Shown: positions 1 to 14,128 of the stretch, one piece after another
Numbering within the stretch: position 1 is the stretch's first letter
Layout: every line of letters starts with the position of its first letter
Notes under the pieces: model-generated
The model's database searches: none
What the model was told of the DNA's origin: nothing
Seen by the model: only the letters and a program-made list of their open reading frames with translations
Position numbers and translations under genes: made by a program
NCBI RefSeq assembly: GCF_000524195.1
Contig: NW_020170402.1
Coordinates: forward strand, 206,599 to 270,598
Direction: 5' to 3'
Source of the DNA: Echinococcus granulosus
Lineage: Eukaryota; Platyhelminthes; Cestoda; Cyclophyllidea; Taeniidae
DNA: 64,000 bases

Positions 1-712
1 TCTTTTGAGGGAAGTCTATTGGGAAGAGGGAATGTGCTGCCTGTCACGCGTTTCCATCGCCAGCTGTAAGAACACTTTCCTAAAGCAGTCATTCGATAAA
101 GGACGGAGTTTACAATAGCTTAATGGGGGTAGGGTTTCGCGTCTATTTCTGCTTCACACTTTGTTCTATCTTCAGTGCTATTCAGCCATTTATCTGTCTG
201 GATCCCGTTTAGCTAGTAGGGAGGTGAAGGAGGTATTGTTTTCATTTCTTTTAAATAATTATCCAGATACAATGACCAGCTCTCTAACGAGCTTTTCCAG
301 ATGGCTCACGGCTCTGTCACTTCGGTTATTAATAGTTTACCTACAGAATGGGGACCTGGGGTAGTTGTCGAAGGTAGACGGTATTTTCAACCCTTGTGTT
401 AGAGATTGTCACGAATTCTCCCATTCGTAGTATATGCCCTACTTCTGTCAAGTTAATCATCCAGTAATGAGATCAGGGTAATTGTCCTTTAGGATCGGGG
501 CTGCTTGCCGTTGTTGCCGCTGTAGTGCCCCGTGACCCCCCTTAATATGAAAAAAGAAAATAATACTAGGGCAGAATATGTATTGTCTACGTACGGTAGG
601 AATTGGGGCTGCTAGCATGGCCCCGAGGTCAGACCGGCCGGTAAAGGTACTATGGCGGCGCCCTCAAGAGATCCGCTACCAAAACCGAGAATTAGGTACA
701 CAACGTATTACA
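1..712 (-). mobile_element. TRIM retrotransposon copy, right part with 5' LTR
   Basis: The LTR is at 521-712 (TGTAGTGCC...TATTACA). The degenerate primer-binding site lies just left of it and internal sequence fills 1-520. The other LTR is outside the window. Internal sequence matches the copies at 31.4 and 34.3 kb (for example the TTCGCGTCTATTT and AGGGAGGTG motifs). No protein is encoded. Confidence 0.7.
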
Positions 713-3329
713 CTAGGTAGCTCCTAAACCTTTCCCTCACTGACACCCTACAATTTCAAGGTGTACACCAATTCATTCCCACAAAATGATGCTTTGTTAG
801 TGTGTATGTGTACCGAACAGCAGAATTAAACGTTGAGAAGTGATGGAACTCGAAGGTGTGCTAGTAAACTGACTCGTGAATCAGCCTAAAAAAGGCCTAC
901 TCCTATGCCGCAACGCAATGCTCCTTATCTCACAGAATAAAAATTTCCCTTGGGGGACCTTGAACTTTAGGGATAGGAGTGAAGGTACCGCCTCACTTTT
1001 ACCCTCTACATTCCTCCATTGGCTTGTATTCCTGCTCCCAGAGAGAGAACTTGTGGTAATGGTTGATTTCACTACCTTGTGTCCTGTTTGGTAAGAATTG
1101 TGGACTGGAATGATCATTGTTAAGCGTCACACGAAAGTACTTTGTCACCTTATACAGCGAAACAGTTCTAGGGACCCAAAACTTGACATGTGTTCGTTGG
1201 ATTCATTCTCCAAACCTACTCGAAAGCCTTCATATTCGTAATGCTCTCTGACTTTCAACTGACGCCGTAGGTATCTTTCTGATGTGGACACAGTGGCAGT
1301 TACAACTGTCTTGTAGAAAGTGTCACCTCTTAATTTTGGATTTCCTGTCAACCTTCTTGACACTGCATCGAGACCCAAGTTTAGATAAATTAGGGTCCTT
1401 ATGTTTACAGCCATATCTGATAAGGCGCTCTGCTTTGCATACAACCACAATAAGCCTTTCGGGCAGGTGACCTTGAGAGGTGCCTTTGAACGGGCCACAC
1501 AAATGTGTTCCCTGACCAATATGTAGGCAGGAGAAAAACTCCACCTCTCTGTGCACGTTTCTTTAACCGAGTAGAAGCATTAACTTTTTTGTGGCTTTAG
1601 TCAAAATACCGTACCAAGACACCCAGACAAATACACCAGTGCACCTAGCAAAAAAAAAAATGTTTTAGCTCCATGACCGGTTCAACTTGATACACAATTG
1701 GCGCCACTGAGGTGTGGGTCCACTTCCTCCTCCGCGTATGCGTGAGGAGCTTGTAGTCTCGGATGAGCTGCTAAACTGTTAATAAAGCTCGCATTCTAGC
1801 TTCCTTGAATTAGTTCGATCTTAACCATAGTGGTTTGACCCAACGTACCGTGTAAGGCCAGTAAATGGTGTGCCGGAAATGTATTTCTTGGCAAATTTAC
1901 GAGGCACCATAACTGGAACAGTTAAGCAATTTATTAGGGGGACTACAAACTACTTACTCTATTTTTGGAGAAAAGAATAGACCAAAGGAGAAGTAAACGA
2001 TATTCATTATGCTTCGTTCTTGGAGGCAATATGTTGCACCTCGATAACTGCCCCCACCTCGAGTGGAATTTTGAAGTGAAGCGCCAACATGAAATGAATG
2101 ATCTGCTACTACCACGACAAGGCTTGGGTTGCAGGGCTTAAGGATTGATGCAGGGGCAAGACTGGGTGGCATTAAGGGGACGGTAATAAATTGTGGATGG
2201 GGGGGGGGGGAATAAAATCAAAACTAAATATTTAAGAAACTGGTATATACCGTGGTTATGCTGTCCATGTCACGAACTTTCTAACTCTAATTCCATCCTC
2301 CAGCTCTAAGAGTTAAATTTTGGCTTAGAGTTTAGAAAGTTGATTCTTTGTTGGAGATAAGACACGTTCAGAGGACTGGTTTCAACGCGTTAGCCTTAGT
2401 TTGGACCGAACGATAGTCCAAGCCGTGGTGGACCCTCCAGACGAGCTACAGGAGAGTAATTCTAGATCAGTGGCTGACCACATTTGGCCCTGAAACTCAG
2501 CGTACAAAGTAATCCTCTCCAAGCGTGTTAGACGACTGCTGGTGGACCACTCTCTTATCCTAGGGGCTGATAAACCGAGACGGCTTCATTTTTGTATTCC
2601 ACTATTGTGAAAGGGTAATCAAGATTTTGTGACAGTGGTTTAGGTTAAGCTTTTGGCAGGCACTGCAGTCCTGACCCCGTGTCGACACAGCGACCCAGGC
2701 TGTGAGTCATTCGTGTAAACAGTAGCAAAGTGAATGCATCGTCTGAATGGATTTGACCTAAAATGGAGTGTTATTGCGTGTGAAGACTTCCACCTTCAAT
2801 AGAAATCGTTGCAGTATTCCTTTCACGCATATCCCATTCAAATGCAGGGGGAAGAATAGTCTTTTTCTCCTTTTTTGCTGACTTTCGGATTAAAATGAAT
2901 TCGTCCATCTTAGCTTCTTTCCCTAGTGTTTATTTCGATGGAATATAAGCAAATAAAGCTGCATTTTGAACCTGAAAGAACTGGTCAATTAGGAGATATT
3001 TCTTACAAGGTGGTTAGTTAGCTGATTTTAGATCCGCTTTTCATCATTAGAATTCAAGCTGAAGGCTATAATTTAGGCTAACTGCATAGCCTCCTCCATT
3101 TGGAGCTGATTTGTGACTATTCGATGTTTGTAGGGATCTTTAATTTCTCACAGGTCCAGATCCCAGCCTGTTTGTGGTCTTCGAGGTTGTCTAAACAGTA
3201 TCAAGTTGGTGTGGAATATCCAGGCTGTTTACAAATTTTACAGTTTTTACTATCAAGAGTGAACTGATCCTCACCCCCCGCACCCAGTTGAGTAACGTAG
3301 GTAAACGTGGATTCTTGATAATTTTATTG
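713..3329. other. No gene seen
   Basis: AT-rich unique-looking sequence. A 124-codon minus frame at 1145-1519 has no recognisable domain and is not called. Confidence 0.5.
2199..2210 (+). repeat. Poly-G tract (12)
   Basis: An uninterrupted run of 12 G. Confidence 0.9.
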
Positions 3330-3935
3330 ACAGCCCCGTGTCCTGTAGGACTGGTAGTGACAACTGAAGCTACAGTAGCTGTAAAATCACCTAAAAAGTA
3401 CATTACGGAGCTGTCTACGGTACCTGCATAAAGATGCTAATTAGGTGAACACACCAAATCTCCTTTACCTCTGCTAGCTGTATGGAGACCTGTCAGACAT
3501 GGCTGGGCAGCACTGAAGCACTGACTGTTTTTAGGTCGCCGTTCTAATGCCTAACTATAGACCAGCCAGCATAGTTCCCCTTCCTCCAACACAGGTCAGG
3601 AACGGGACGGAATCCCAGATCTAGTAGAATTGTAAAGAGGAATCAGTGATGTTGCAGTCAAGTGCCTTCTCAGATGCACGCAAAATTGATGGCTGGCATG
3701 GTTGGATCATGGGCATTTGTCGACAACACCGATTATGTTGTGGTGGCCGACGCGGGAGGTTAACCAAGGGGAGCGTCGGGTACATCGCTCAGGAGGAGTG
3801 GCCTCTAAGTAATACTTTGACTGTTTGTTTAACGCCTTATTTTGGTTACACGAGCACTTAAAATCCCCGCTTTTGTACTTCCGCTGTACGGCTTAACTCC
3901 CGGGTCATGCTAGTGGCCTCTCAACGCATTAGGTA
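3330..3935 (+). mobile_element. TRIM copy, 5'-truncated
   Basis: Internal sequence with the motifs GGAGCTGTCTACGGTACCTGC, GAGGAATCAGTGATGTTGCAG and GGCCGACGCGGGAGG leads into a partial 3' LTR from about 3812 (TAATACTTTGACTGTTTGTTTAAC). The LTR breaks off near 3935. A 71-codon frame in the 3' part is not conserved in other copies. Confidence 0.6.
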
Positions 3936-6523
3936 CAAATCTCAAAATGACTAACATTTTCACTGGTGATAAAGCTAAAGGGTTTATTTATAATCAAATC
4001 AATGAGCGTCTTTTAATGCATCACAAACTACCCACTTTATTCCACAAAACTGACTCGTCTAGATGCATGAACACCTAGTGACGACACTGTGCAATGAACT
4101 GGTCAGATCTTCTAACCAGATTTTTAGGAGACTGTCAGTTATTCGGCCATCAGTGATATCTGGTTTCCTTGGTTGCTGTTGTGTAATCGCATTACCACCA
4201 GGAATAAACGCTTATGTCAAGTACAATTCGGCCCCAGTTTCGCTTACTACAGCGCATAAGTAGTTTTGGACTAGAGGCTTCCTAACTCCATAGTGCTATT
4301 TGGCTAGGAAAAAGACAAGCCGTGTTGAAAATTTAAAATTTTGAAGCAAATTCTCGTCAGGTGGAAGTTCTGAGCTATCGGGTACGATGTGCATACGCTA
4401 AGAAGGAAGTTATCACTTTCAGAACACTTTACTAACAAACATGCAGCCTGAAAACTTTAAATTAGCACCCGTACGAAAAGAGAATTCCGATAGCAGAAAC
4501 TTTATACTTCAAATTTCGTCTTGAGCATCTTGTAGTAATCCTGTTGACTAGGAAACGATCCGTCTCCGTGACAAGTAGGTTGCTTAAGTTGATCACCCCA
4601 GAGCTGGATCCCCATTTTTAATCTGTTTGAAGACTGTGCCTACAGAGCTGATGATTCTATGCAATTGTAATTAAAAGTGGCTGGAACGCTAACACAAGCG
4701 CGTATTTACGGGGAATTTAAATGCTACAAAACCCTCGAAGAAATCGTAAGTCATGCCGCTGCGCGGACTCGCCGATTTCAAAATGCCAGTGTCACGTGCT
4801 TGACAAGGGCGCATCCGGTCTGTTTGTCGTATATCGAAGACGTGGATAACATGAGTCATCCGTAAAGGAGAAACTCTAACTTACAAACTTAAGTCTACTG
4901 GTCTAACGAAATTCTTCATTTAGCCCTCAATCGGCCAATCTGACGTATACGAAGAAGCAACTCAAAAGCACTTTAAATGTTCATGCTTCGTAAGTTGTTT
5001 GGCGTTCCTTTTCCCCGTAGGTACCATCAGCCTTTATCACAGATGTCCCTCGAATGGGAATTAGCGCCGTGCTAGAGCACAGCGACTTTCCCTTTTCGTG
5101 GATTTGATCTTAGCTGAGCTGAACGTAGCTATTCTCAGGCGCTTAAGGAAACCCTACCTTTCGCGTTCAAATATAATCCTAAAAATTTATTAGGCAAAAT
5201 CCCTCACTGCAACGGTTTAGTGATGGATTGATGCACTAGCTACGTATTTTTATGCTTTCCAACAACTCAGTGCCATTTTTGTTCTGCATGTTGATCGCCT
5301 CAACATGCTACTGCTGAAGAAGCAAGTACGTGTGAAAGACTCCTCTCATGGCCGTTACCGATTCAATTAGGTCATCTAATTTGTGGAATAAAAAGGTGTT
5401 ACCATTTCACCCTGCTTTCATTGCTATAGCCTTGAATCGACATACAAACGAAGGCTCACGGAGATTACTCAAAGCCGTGGACCAGACTACTGTACCTTGA
5501 GACTTACATTCCATTCATTCCACCGGGAAGATGGAGTTCATGATGGCAGTGTCTACAAGATTTCCGGAAACTTTGCTTGAATTCTTCCACAAGAATTATT
5601 TATGACCATTTCAGTACACCCCTCAGGCGATAGCCCGTGTACCCTGACAAATGCTACCCCTTAGTTAGTCTGGACACTTGCCCAAGCTGATCAGAGGCGT
5701 GAGTCATCGGCTACTTTGGGTTTTGCTGTCAAATCATGCCAGAAAACTTTAGTCAAGAGAAGGCGCCCTGTGCATTAATGACTGACAATAGGACACGCCG
5801 GACGTCCATGTTCGCCGACGTCCCTCAGAGGTCTATATTCGGAAGAGTGTCTTCAAATCTATTAATTCCCCTAATTTTAAGGAAGTAGAGTCGGGTGTGG
5901 TCAACTTCTTAATCCACCACCGCGGTACTTTCCATTTCACAATCAGAGGCAGTTTACCAAGTATGTCCCGTCTCGACTCAGAAAAGTCCTCAACTATAAA
6001 AACAGCCTTAGGCCATCAATAGTAACCCTTCGTAAAGGTAGGAACGCTAGTACGCGGCAACTTTTGGACGTTGGTGACAATTATGTCTGGGGACAAACTA
6101 TGACAGCTGAGGACTTCAATGGTCCTCATTCAGATTCTTTTGCTAGTTCAAAATTTGATCCTTCCAGCATCATTTAAAGATGGCAGCAGGGGGAATGTTT
6201 AATGAGGTGGATACAATGGACCCTTGAACTAGCCACTTCAGGCTTCTCCACCCGCAGACAATGAATCCCCACTTTGACTCTATCTTCAGAAAGTCTTCAT
6301 TGACGCAGTAATAAGTGGAGAAATTGCCACAGTACTGTCATTGCAAGGGAATGTGAAATGATACTAAACTAGCCCGTTCTTTAGCTCGCTTCCAGTGTTT
6401 ATGAGTAGATGTCGACCTCTTGAAGACAAACACTAATGAGGGCTGTAAGGTGACTGCACCATTGAAAAGAAGATTATTTAGAAAAAATGGTTCTTGTTTG
6501 TCTTTATTTAGTATGCAGGCCAT
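3936..6523. other. No gene seen
   Basis: Intergenic sequence. Only short frames occur, none with family resemblance or splice support. Confidence 0.5.
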
Positions 6524-7130
6524 TGTAGGGCCCCGAGACTTCACTAAAGACGAAAGAAGTCATGGTACTCGGGCAGAATATGTATTGCCGATGTACAGAA
6601 GGGCTGAGGGGGGATAGTGTCGTGACAAAAAGGCCATGCCGCCTAGCAAAAGTACACTCGCAAAGCCTTAAGTGCCGGAGAAACAAAACAGAAAAGTAAA
6701 ATAAGCAATAGAAGCATTACTTAGCCCTCTCTTCCCCTAACTGGCGTCCTCGGAGTTCCCCTTGTTCATCGTCCCGTATCGTCAATCACAACGTAATCGG
6801 TGCTGCAAGGAGAAACAGTCACGAACCAACAGAGCCAGTCACCGATTTTGTATGCAACTAAGACGATATATGAAATTAACATCACCAATCTCTCCCAACA
6901 ATTTGGCAACTGTATTTTGAAAGGGGCATGTGCAGGCCATCTTGTACCTCCATCGCTAGTCGTGAGAGCATTGGACTAAAAACAGAGTTATTTAATAGAG
7001 GACAGGATTTGAAGTAGGTTCATAGGCAAAAGTCTTCGCGTCTTTTTCCACTTGCCACTTTGTTCTCATTGCAGCACTGCCTACCCACTTGCAGGTATTC
7101 TGCTGATTTGGATCCCTTGGTGAACTTTAT
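6524..7130 (-). mobile_element. TRIM copy, 3' LTR plus partial internal region
   Basis: The LTR at 6524-6721 begins TGTAGGGCCCCGAGACTT and ends CATTACT. It is followed by the complement of the purine tract (CCCTCTCTTCCCC) and internal sequence matching 31.4-31.8 kb. Similarity fades near 7130; the 5' LTR is lost. Confidence 0.65.
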
Positions 7131-7994
7131 TACTTTCGTAACCTAATAAAAGTATAGTCAATTTGATGTGGGGTGTAAGAGATAAAAAAATCTTCGACAA
7201 CTTCTAGGTTGCTCTTGTTCATTTTGATTGAAAAAGGTACATTTGCTTCATTATACTTGATAAAAAAAGGTGAATGGGTCTAAACTACGAAGAAATTGCA
7301 TCAGAATTCTTTGATATAAGTGACATGAGAGGAAGAGTAACATTCGCCTTAATACACCACTAAGCTCCGTGACTTGTTATAGACGTGGCTGGTGACATCA
7401 CCTCTGTCTTGGTTGTCGTTTCGCTGCATATTATGCCTCATTCTCCAAAGTGGAATGGGGAAAAGGCCAATTCATTACAAAAGGTTTTACTGTTAGGTCC
7501 CCTGAGTGGTCTATTCAATTCTGCATCTAAAACTAAAGAGGAATGTTGAATTAATGTGGTGAAATTTGCCCTTAACTTACAAAAAAAAAACGAGTTTTGA
7601 CGATTTTTTTAACCATTGGCTCTAAGATGGCGTCGAGCCAGAGGCTAACGGTAGGCAATCCAATTTTCTTCCTCCTCTTCCACCTCGGCCTCCTCCTTTT
7701 CCTCCTTCCCTTCCTTTTACTCTGATGAATAAGGGCATTCGATTTTCTTAAACTAAGCGCAGAATGGTTTGGTTTTAACTGGTCGAATGAATTATTTATC
7801 AGATTTTTGTTATAGGCTGAGAAAAGAAGGGCAGCGATCCCCTTCAAAAGTCTCGTTACAGATGAATTAACAGCAGATGTTGGTAAAGTTTCTAAAGAAC
7901 CAGAACTATGCTGAGAAATAAAGTAATTCATAAAAAAGTTTAAACACATGTTTAAATCTTGTGTCTTTATAATAAGACACAATTTTATTCAAAC
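7131..7994. other. No gene seen
   Basis: Contains a 136-codon minus frame (7572-7982) with a Lys/Arg-rich stretch produced by a CCTCCT-rich tract; judged spurious. Confidence 0.5.
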
Positions 7995-9020
7995 ATAATA
8001 CAATGGTTCTTCGTTTAAATTTTCCATTCCTGGTTTCTCGGGCACTTAAGGCTCCGCTTTTGTACTTTTACCAGGCAGCATGGCCTTCGGTCCTTCTCCA
8101 CGTAGACAGTGCATATTCAGATATAGTATTATGTTTACATTCTACTTCAGGGAAGACTAATGGAGCGGAAAGCGAATCTTACCCTAAAGAATAGTATTCA
8201 TGATTTCCAGTCCTAAAAGCCAAACCTTGACGTGTCGAAAGAAGAGCATGTGCTGCGGATAGGATAGTCCGTGATGACCCCTAACAGAATGGCTGAAAAT
8301 GACCTCTACCTTCTTCAACTACTTTAGTGCCCTATTCTGCAGAAAAGCTATTAATAATTGAAGCCACGATAGCCGTGATACATCCGGGAAAGTTCGTTGC
8401 AAAGCTACCTATAGTACATAGATAACGATGTAAATGAAGTGTACACGCGATACCTCCTCCACCTCTCTTCTAGCTGTACAGGACCCAAATTAGTAGACAG
8501 TTGGGAAGCACTGACAAGAGGACAATTTGATGGGAGGAACAGATGCGAAACCTCATTTTCACGCCAGTACTTTAAAGACCGTCAGCTTTTAGGCTAGTAT
8601 TTCCACGACTAGCGATAAGCATTTAGGATGACAAGCACATGGCCCTTCTCTCATTTCACTTCCATTAAAAGGCAAAACTTTGAATCCTGTTGGATGGTCA
8701 AGGAGGATCAGTGACATTGCAGGCAGAAATCGTCTCAGCTGCGCGCAAATTCAATGATTAGCGAGCTTGATTCTTGGGCAATTTTTCTTGCAACGCCGAC
8801 TACATTGTGATGGCCGATGCAGAAGACTGACCAAGGGCAGCGCCGGGGACGACACTCAACATAGGAGACGGGGCTATGTAATGATTTGATTTGTTCGTTA
8901 AACTCTTCCGTTAGCTCTACGTGGTACTGAAGGCTTCTCTGTTATACTCCTTCTGGGTGGCATGGCCTGCAGGCCATGCTAGTAGCCTTCTGCTCTTCTT
9001 TCGCCCTCTAAGTCTCAAAT
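7995..9020 (+). mobile_element. TRIM copy with both LTRs (degenerate)
   Basis: The 5' LTR is about 7995-8165, internal region to 8875, and 3' LTR from about 8876 to 9020. LTR hallmarks are GCACTTAAGGCTCCGCTTTTGT, GGCATGGCCT and CATATTCAGATATAGTATTATG. The LTR end next to the primer-binding site is deleted, leaving GAGCGGAAAGCG. Confidence 0.65.
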
Positions 9021-12000
9021 ACGGCTAAGATCCAGGCGGCTTGAGTATTATTAATGATGGAGCCGTAAATAAACTAAAACAATGGTGGAAAATTGCAGAC
9101 ATAAATGTCTTGATCGAGGCTGTTAATTGCCGCTTTTCTTATAAGTTCCCATGAAAAGCTGAGCTACATCAACAAGCTGAAAGTGTTTTAGCAGTTAAAT
9201 TCAAGATGAGTTTTACTAGAATTTGTCTGGATATGCATAGCTTCATCCATACTTCCATGCAACAAATTAGGCAAAAGTCTCGAGGATTACAAAATCTTCA
9301 TTAAAAGTCCCAAAAGCATAGAAGGACTGTTCCACTTTTCAGCAGAACATGAACCAAACCTTAAATGATGTCTAATGAACAATTGACTGGCCATAAATAA
9401 CCAGAAATGATGATAGTCCTGCCTCAAAATATTGTCAAACACCCGGTGACAGCAAAATCAATGAGTAAGGTCATTGGTCGGAATTTTGATATGCTGTAAA
9501 GGGTAATGCTATTGGCAGTGGATGTGGAAAAAATTTCACCACCTTTAAAATTTAAGCAACAATGCTTTGAATAATTTAGTCTTTGTGGAAATTAATCGTA
9601 AAATTAGCAAACTTTTAGGAACCTGAGTGGTAATGAAGGTTGGCAAGATAGTTTCATTAGAAGCCAATATGTTAGCCACAATGTAGAATACCAAATTTGG
9701 CAGATATAGAGTAAACTTTAATAATGCCAAAGAAGGACTTAAGCGATTAAAACATTGGTCTCCTGGCCTAAAACGCAGCTATGGTTGTGGAGATAAAAAG
9801 ACATTTTAGTAGTATTTAGTGGAAAACTAACTGGGTGGAAATAAGTCTTGCATCTCAAAGCACTTTCCCGTGAATTCTGTAATATTAAATCTCTGATAAC
9901 GACTGAGCATTCACTTGTCATAGTGGAAAGTTCGCAACATTTTGCCCTAATTTAGTGATGGACGAATGCATTAACATCAATATCAGCTGGAAGATAGGGG
10001 AATGCCGCCGAGGTAACGGATGTCACACGGATTAATGGAATGCATTTTGATTACTTGACTAGGGCTGAGAAACGAATGCTGGGTGCCAACATTCATCAAG
10101 TGAACAAGCATGACATTAACTGTCCCCAATCGGTCCCCTAACTGCTATCCCACATTTTAAAGGCATGCATCACTTTACCTCCATGGCATATTAATTGCTT
10201 TACGTGTACAGTTTACTGAAGGTCGTGAATTTCTTGTTGTTTGTTAAATGATTGCTACAGTCGAAACCTTTCCATTCGATGCAGCACAACTCAAAAGTGT
10301 ACTTGAAAAGCCTCGACAATGGTGACATCTGGTGGTAACAAATCAGCCTGAAGAAAACCCCATTACCACTTTTACAAAAAAGCTCGAGACCTTAAACCTC
10401 GCCTGTGAGAAGACTGCTACTCCAGGATGAGCGAGAGGTATGCTGCCCCATCCCTATTGTATGACTCCCCTCGATGACATTTCATCAAATTCAGGGTAAT
10501 TATTGCTTTATTTTGTCATTAGCCTTAGGCGACCACATGATAACATGCGAGACAGGATACACAGTTGGGAAGAAGGGGCTTGAAATGGAGGTAGGCGGAA
10601 TTATTTGCACAGAGAACTGAAATAAGTACAATAAATGGATTTCTAAGGCTTGTTTTCCTTTAGATTCGCTTTATGTTTGATTTTTATCATATGATTGGCT
10701 TTAATTTAGAAGACTTGTGGTGTTCTTTTTACAACCCTCATATTTGCAGTTGAGACACAGGCTCGAAGAACGAGAGGTGGAGTGAACGCGCATAAGTGTT
10801 TGCCATGACAAGGGCGCCAGACTTCGTCGCACGCAAGTGCAACTGTTTTGATGATCATGGAAGAACGGTGAACCAATATTCAGACATTCACCTAGGTACT
10901 TAGGTTCTCTTTCGCAGCCTTTCAATAATTTACCGTCTGCGATGCCAGCTTCACTTCCTCTCTTTCTCTCTCCCACATATTTAGGCGTCTCGTGAGTGCG
11001 GCACCGAAGCTGCTGGAGCTTTTTTCATCGACATTTCAATTATGTCCACTAGAGCATGCATTCGCGGTTAATTTAAGTGTTCGGATTAATTTTATGATTT
11101 TGGCGTTTTTCATTTGCAGTCAACATAGTCTAGACACCCGGAGACACAAACTAATTAGTTTCCGAGTGTGGTAAATTAAAACCAAGCACAAGTTGTTAAC
11201 ATGTCTAAAATAAACCGGTCATGGCTCAAACCTGCTCCAACGTGGAGATTAGAAGCTATGAAATAGACCTTAGGAGTTGCCGCAGTCAAAGCGGTTGCGT
11301 TTATCCAATTCTACATATGAATTAGTAGCAAGGCCAAATGATGGCATGTCAGATATGCCGATTCATCTCAAGTGGATCCTTAAACCTGAAAAACCGGTGG
11401 ACTTTGTTACACAAAGGTGTTATAAGCTGCTATTTACGCACGGGAGCTCGAATGTTGCCTCGCTCCTAAACAGACGACCTGAGAAGATAAAGACCCCAGA
11501 TCGGAGGTCTTTCCTCTTGCAGAAGGTGGACAGTATGTGTGGGCCCGGACGAGTAACAGATAGGAGACCAGAGATGTTGACGACTCTTAAAAGATCTTGT
11601 GAGCGTTTCTAGGACCTTCCAGTACGAGATTCAAAAAAGGAACTTAAAGTGCTAAAATGTTGGCGTCTCAAACCTCCCCATCAAGTTGCCTCTTTGCTTT
11701 GGCAATGGACCACTTAGAGCTTCACCACTTTTACCTCCACTGGGCGTCGCAGCCTTCAGGGCATGACAGTGGATTCCAAGCACTTCCTTAGGTCGACAAC
11801 ACAGAATAGTTGGAAGAAAGACAATAGGGGATGATCTGAGCAAACCCTAACTTTGTGTTTTGGAGATGGATTCACTTGAGGCTGAAATGTCTAGTAAAGC
11901 ACCATTCACATTATTAAGGTCGAACCCAGATTAGAGCCTTCATTTTTAACGATATCCTTGGTTGTGTATTGAGAGAAATGGCTTCTGATTGCTGAACCTT

Positions 12001-13067
12001 TCGGAATATTCTAAACTTTCATTAACTGCCCAACGCTCAGATCGTTTTTAATAAGGGTGAGGTTGTAGTAAGCATTCATAAGCTAGATCCAATCTACCTC
12101 GTAAACACACCGAATGACAGAGGGAGTCTTGAGGCGATTACAAAGGCGTAAGGTGGGGTTTGAACCTTTTGAAATACTAGGAACCGCGCAGCATGGATTA
12201 GGAGCTGACTCAAGTAACTAGAATGCTCAATATATTTGACATTAAAAAAATCTGTGAAGTTTCAAATGGCCACCCAGAGGTGCTTAACTAGGACTTTGTG
12301 GCGGACAGCATGGGACAATAGAGTTATTCACTTTCGCCTCCACTTGGAATACAATCCATAGGGTGATGGAAGAGAGCATCCTATGAACGTCCGATAGAAT
12401 TCCACTTTAGATTTGGGAGGATTTATAACACCAATAGGAACAGGACAATTTAGTGTTCCGGTGCTGCTACTGCTGCATCTGCCATTAAGAGGAATTTTTT
12501 ATGTGTGAGATCCATCAATCATGGGAAAATTGTGAATGCACATCTCTCATTTGCACCTACAATATGTCCCTCTAATAGTCACCATAGGAGTAATTACTTC
12601 CTTCCTAAATATTTGGTTACATACTGCGCGATTAGAGGGGTCCTTTAAGTTCAGTGGCTAGGGGACGACCACAGAAACTATAAGTGAAACAAAGTTCTCT
12701 TTGCTCTTTAGCAACAGTTTTATGGTTCTTTTGCTTGTTATCGCCACACGGAATACGAGATTAGAGTGACCGTCAAGGGGAAAAGCTACATTGACCGCCC
12801 TTCTGTTGTGAGTCCCCATTAATACAGCCACTCAAATTTCGGTATGCGATCATCAGACTGCGGTTTGGTTCAACTTAATCAAGCATGTAGGGTTTCCAAT
12901 CCCCTCTAACGGGGTAATAAGGTGTTGTTGTGGGAGAAGGTTTACTAGCATCACCCAGAAGAGCTGAGCAGCAGTGGGTATGGGCAGAAGGCCAAGGCTT
13001 AAGAAGCCAGAAGTACCAGAGAAGTCAAATATCCTAACAAAACATGCAGCGCCTATTACAAGCGTAT
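9021..13067. other. No gene seen
   Basis: A 4-kb stretch without recognised TRIM sequence. A plus frame at 11277-11612 (111 codons) has fairly protein-like composition, but no start context, splice sites or domain. Confidence 0.45.
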
Positions 13068-14128
13068 TGTCATGCTTTGGTTGTTTGTTTAAATCTCTGT
13101 TCTGGTAACGGGGTCAATTTGAGACCACTTCATTGCATCTTTGCCTGACTCGTTGGACCCTGGGACACGCTGGTAGCCATAATCCTTTCTGTGGATCAAA
13201 ACTACATAGTCTGCCCGAGTATTATGTCTTCTTCCGTCTTCATAAAAGTCTCGGTGTACTACACTGGTGGCAGCGGAAAGCAAACCAAATCCTAAAGGAC
13301 AAATATTTTGATTTCTACCGCTAAGTGGAGGATAAACTGCGGACAGGAGAATATGTGGCGAACTCTAGCTGAAGATCTGAAATGACATCCATCTTCGGCA
13401 ACTACCCCATCCCCGTGTTCTACAGGAATGTTATTAAAACCGATGTAAAACTAGCCATGTACAGACGTCAATGAAGCAAATTCGCGATACCTTCACCACT
13501 TCTCTAGTATCTGGGTAGAATCCAGATAGATACATGGCTGGGTAGCACTAAAGTGAAAACCAAGTGGTAACGAACAATAGACGCAAAATCCTATCTCCAT
13601 GACACCATGTCAAACCTCATTCTTTGTCATATGATCCTGCTTTTGGGTCAGTTTTCGAACGACTAACGATAGAAACGAGTGATGGCCAGCACGATGCCCC
13701 GTCCCTTAATACAGTTCCTTTACAGAATGAAACGCCTAGTCTACCGGTACTGCCAAGAAAAATCTGTGACGACGTGGTTTAGTATATTCTCAGTTACATG
13801 GAAATTCAAAGCTTGGCAAGGTTGGTTCGTGGTTGTTGCTTTTCTTACATCACTGGCTATATTGTGGTGACTGACGCTGGAGGTTGACCAAAGGTTACGT
13901 CGAGCACGACATTTAGGAAGGAAGAGGGAGAGCTATGCACTACTTTGTTTTTCAAATTCTCCAATCTAGTAACGGGCCACTTAAGGGTTCCTCTACTTTA
14001 AGTTTGCCGGATCGCCGGGCCTCTCAGTCATGCCAGTAACCCCCAAGGCCATTCTGTAGTCCAGCAGTACATACTCTGTCCGAGTATCATGGCCTCTTTC
14101 GCCTTCAGGGAAGTCTTGGCAAGTTACA
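13068..14128 (+). mobile_element. TRIM copy, near complete
   Basis: The 5' LTR is 13068-13263 (TGTCATGCTTTGG...CTACA), primer-binding site TGGTGGCAGCGGAAAGC from 13265, a purine tract (GGAAGGAAGAGGGAGAG) near 13916, and 3' LTR 13936-14128. The total is 1061 bp. No 5-bp target duplication remains recognisable, which suggests age. No coding capacity. Confidence 0.8.

Noticed and set aside
1145..1519. 124-codon minus-strand frame
   Set aside because: No domain, no neighbouring exons in phase, and overlapping open frames on both strands; fits chance expectation.
3646..3861. 71-codon frame in the 3' part of a TRIM copy
   Set aside because: The same region in other TRIM copies is frameshifted and interrupted, so it is not a conserved element protein.
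7572..7982. 136-codon minus-strand frame with KRKGRRKRRR
   Set aside because: The basic stretch comes from a CCTCCT-rich tract; the rest is AT-rich intergenic sequence.
11277..11612. 111-codon plus-strand frame
   Set aside because: Protein-like composition but begins at a non-ATG codon, has no recognisable family and no linked exons.
13068..14128. Target-site duplications around TRIM copies
   Set aside because: The five bases flanking this and the other copies checked do not match; the insertions appear too old or the boundaries too eroded to claim them.
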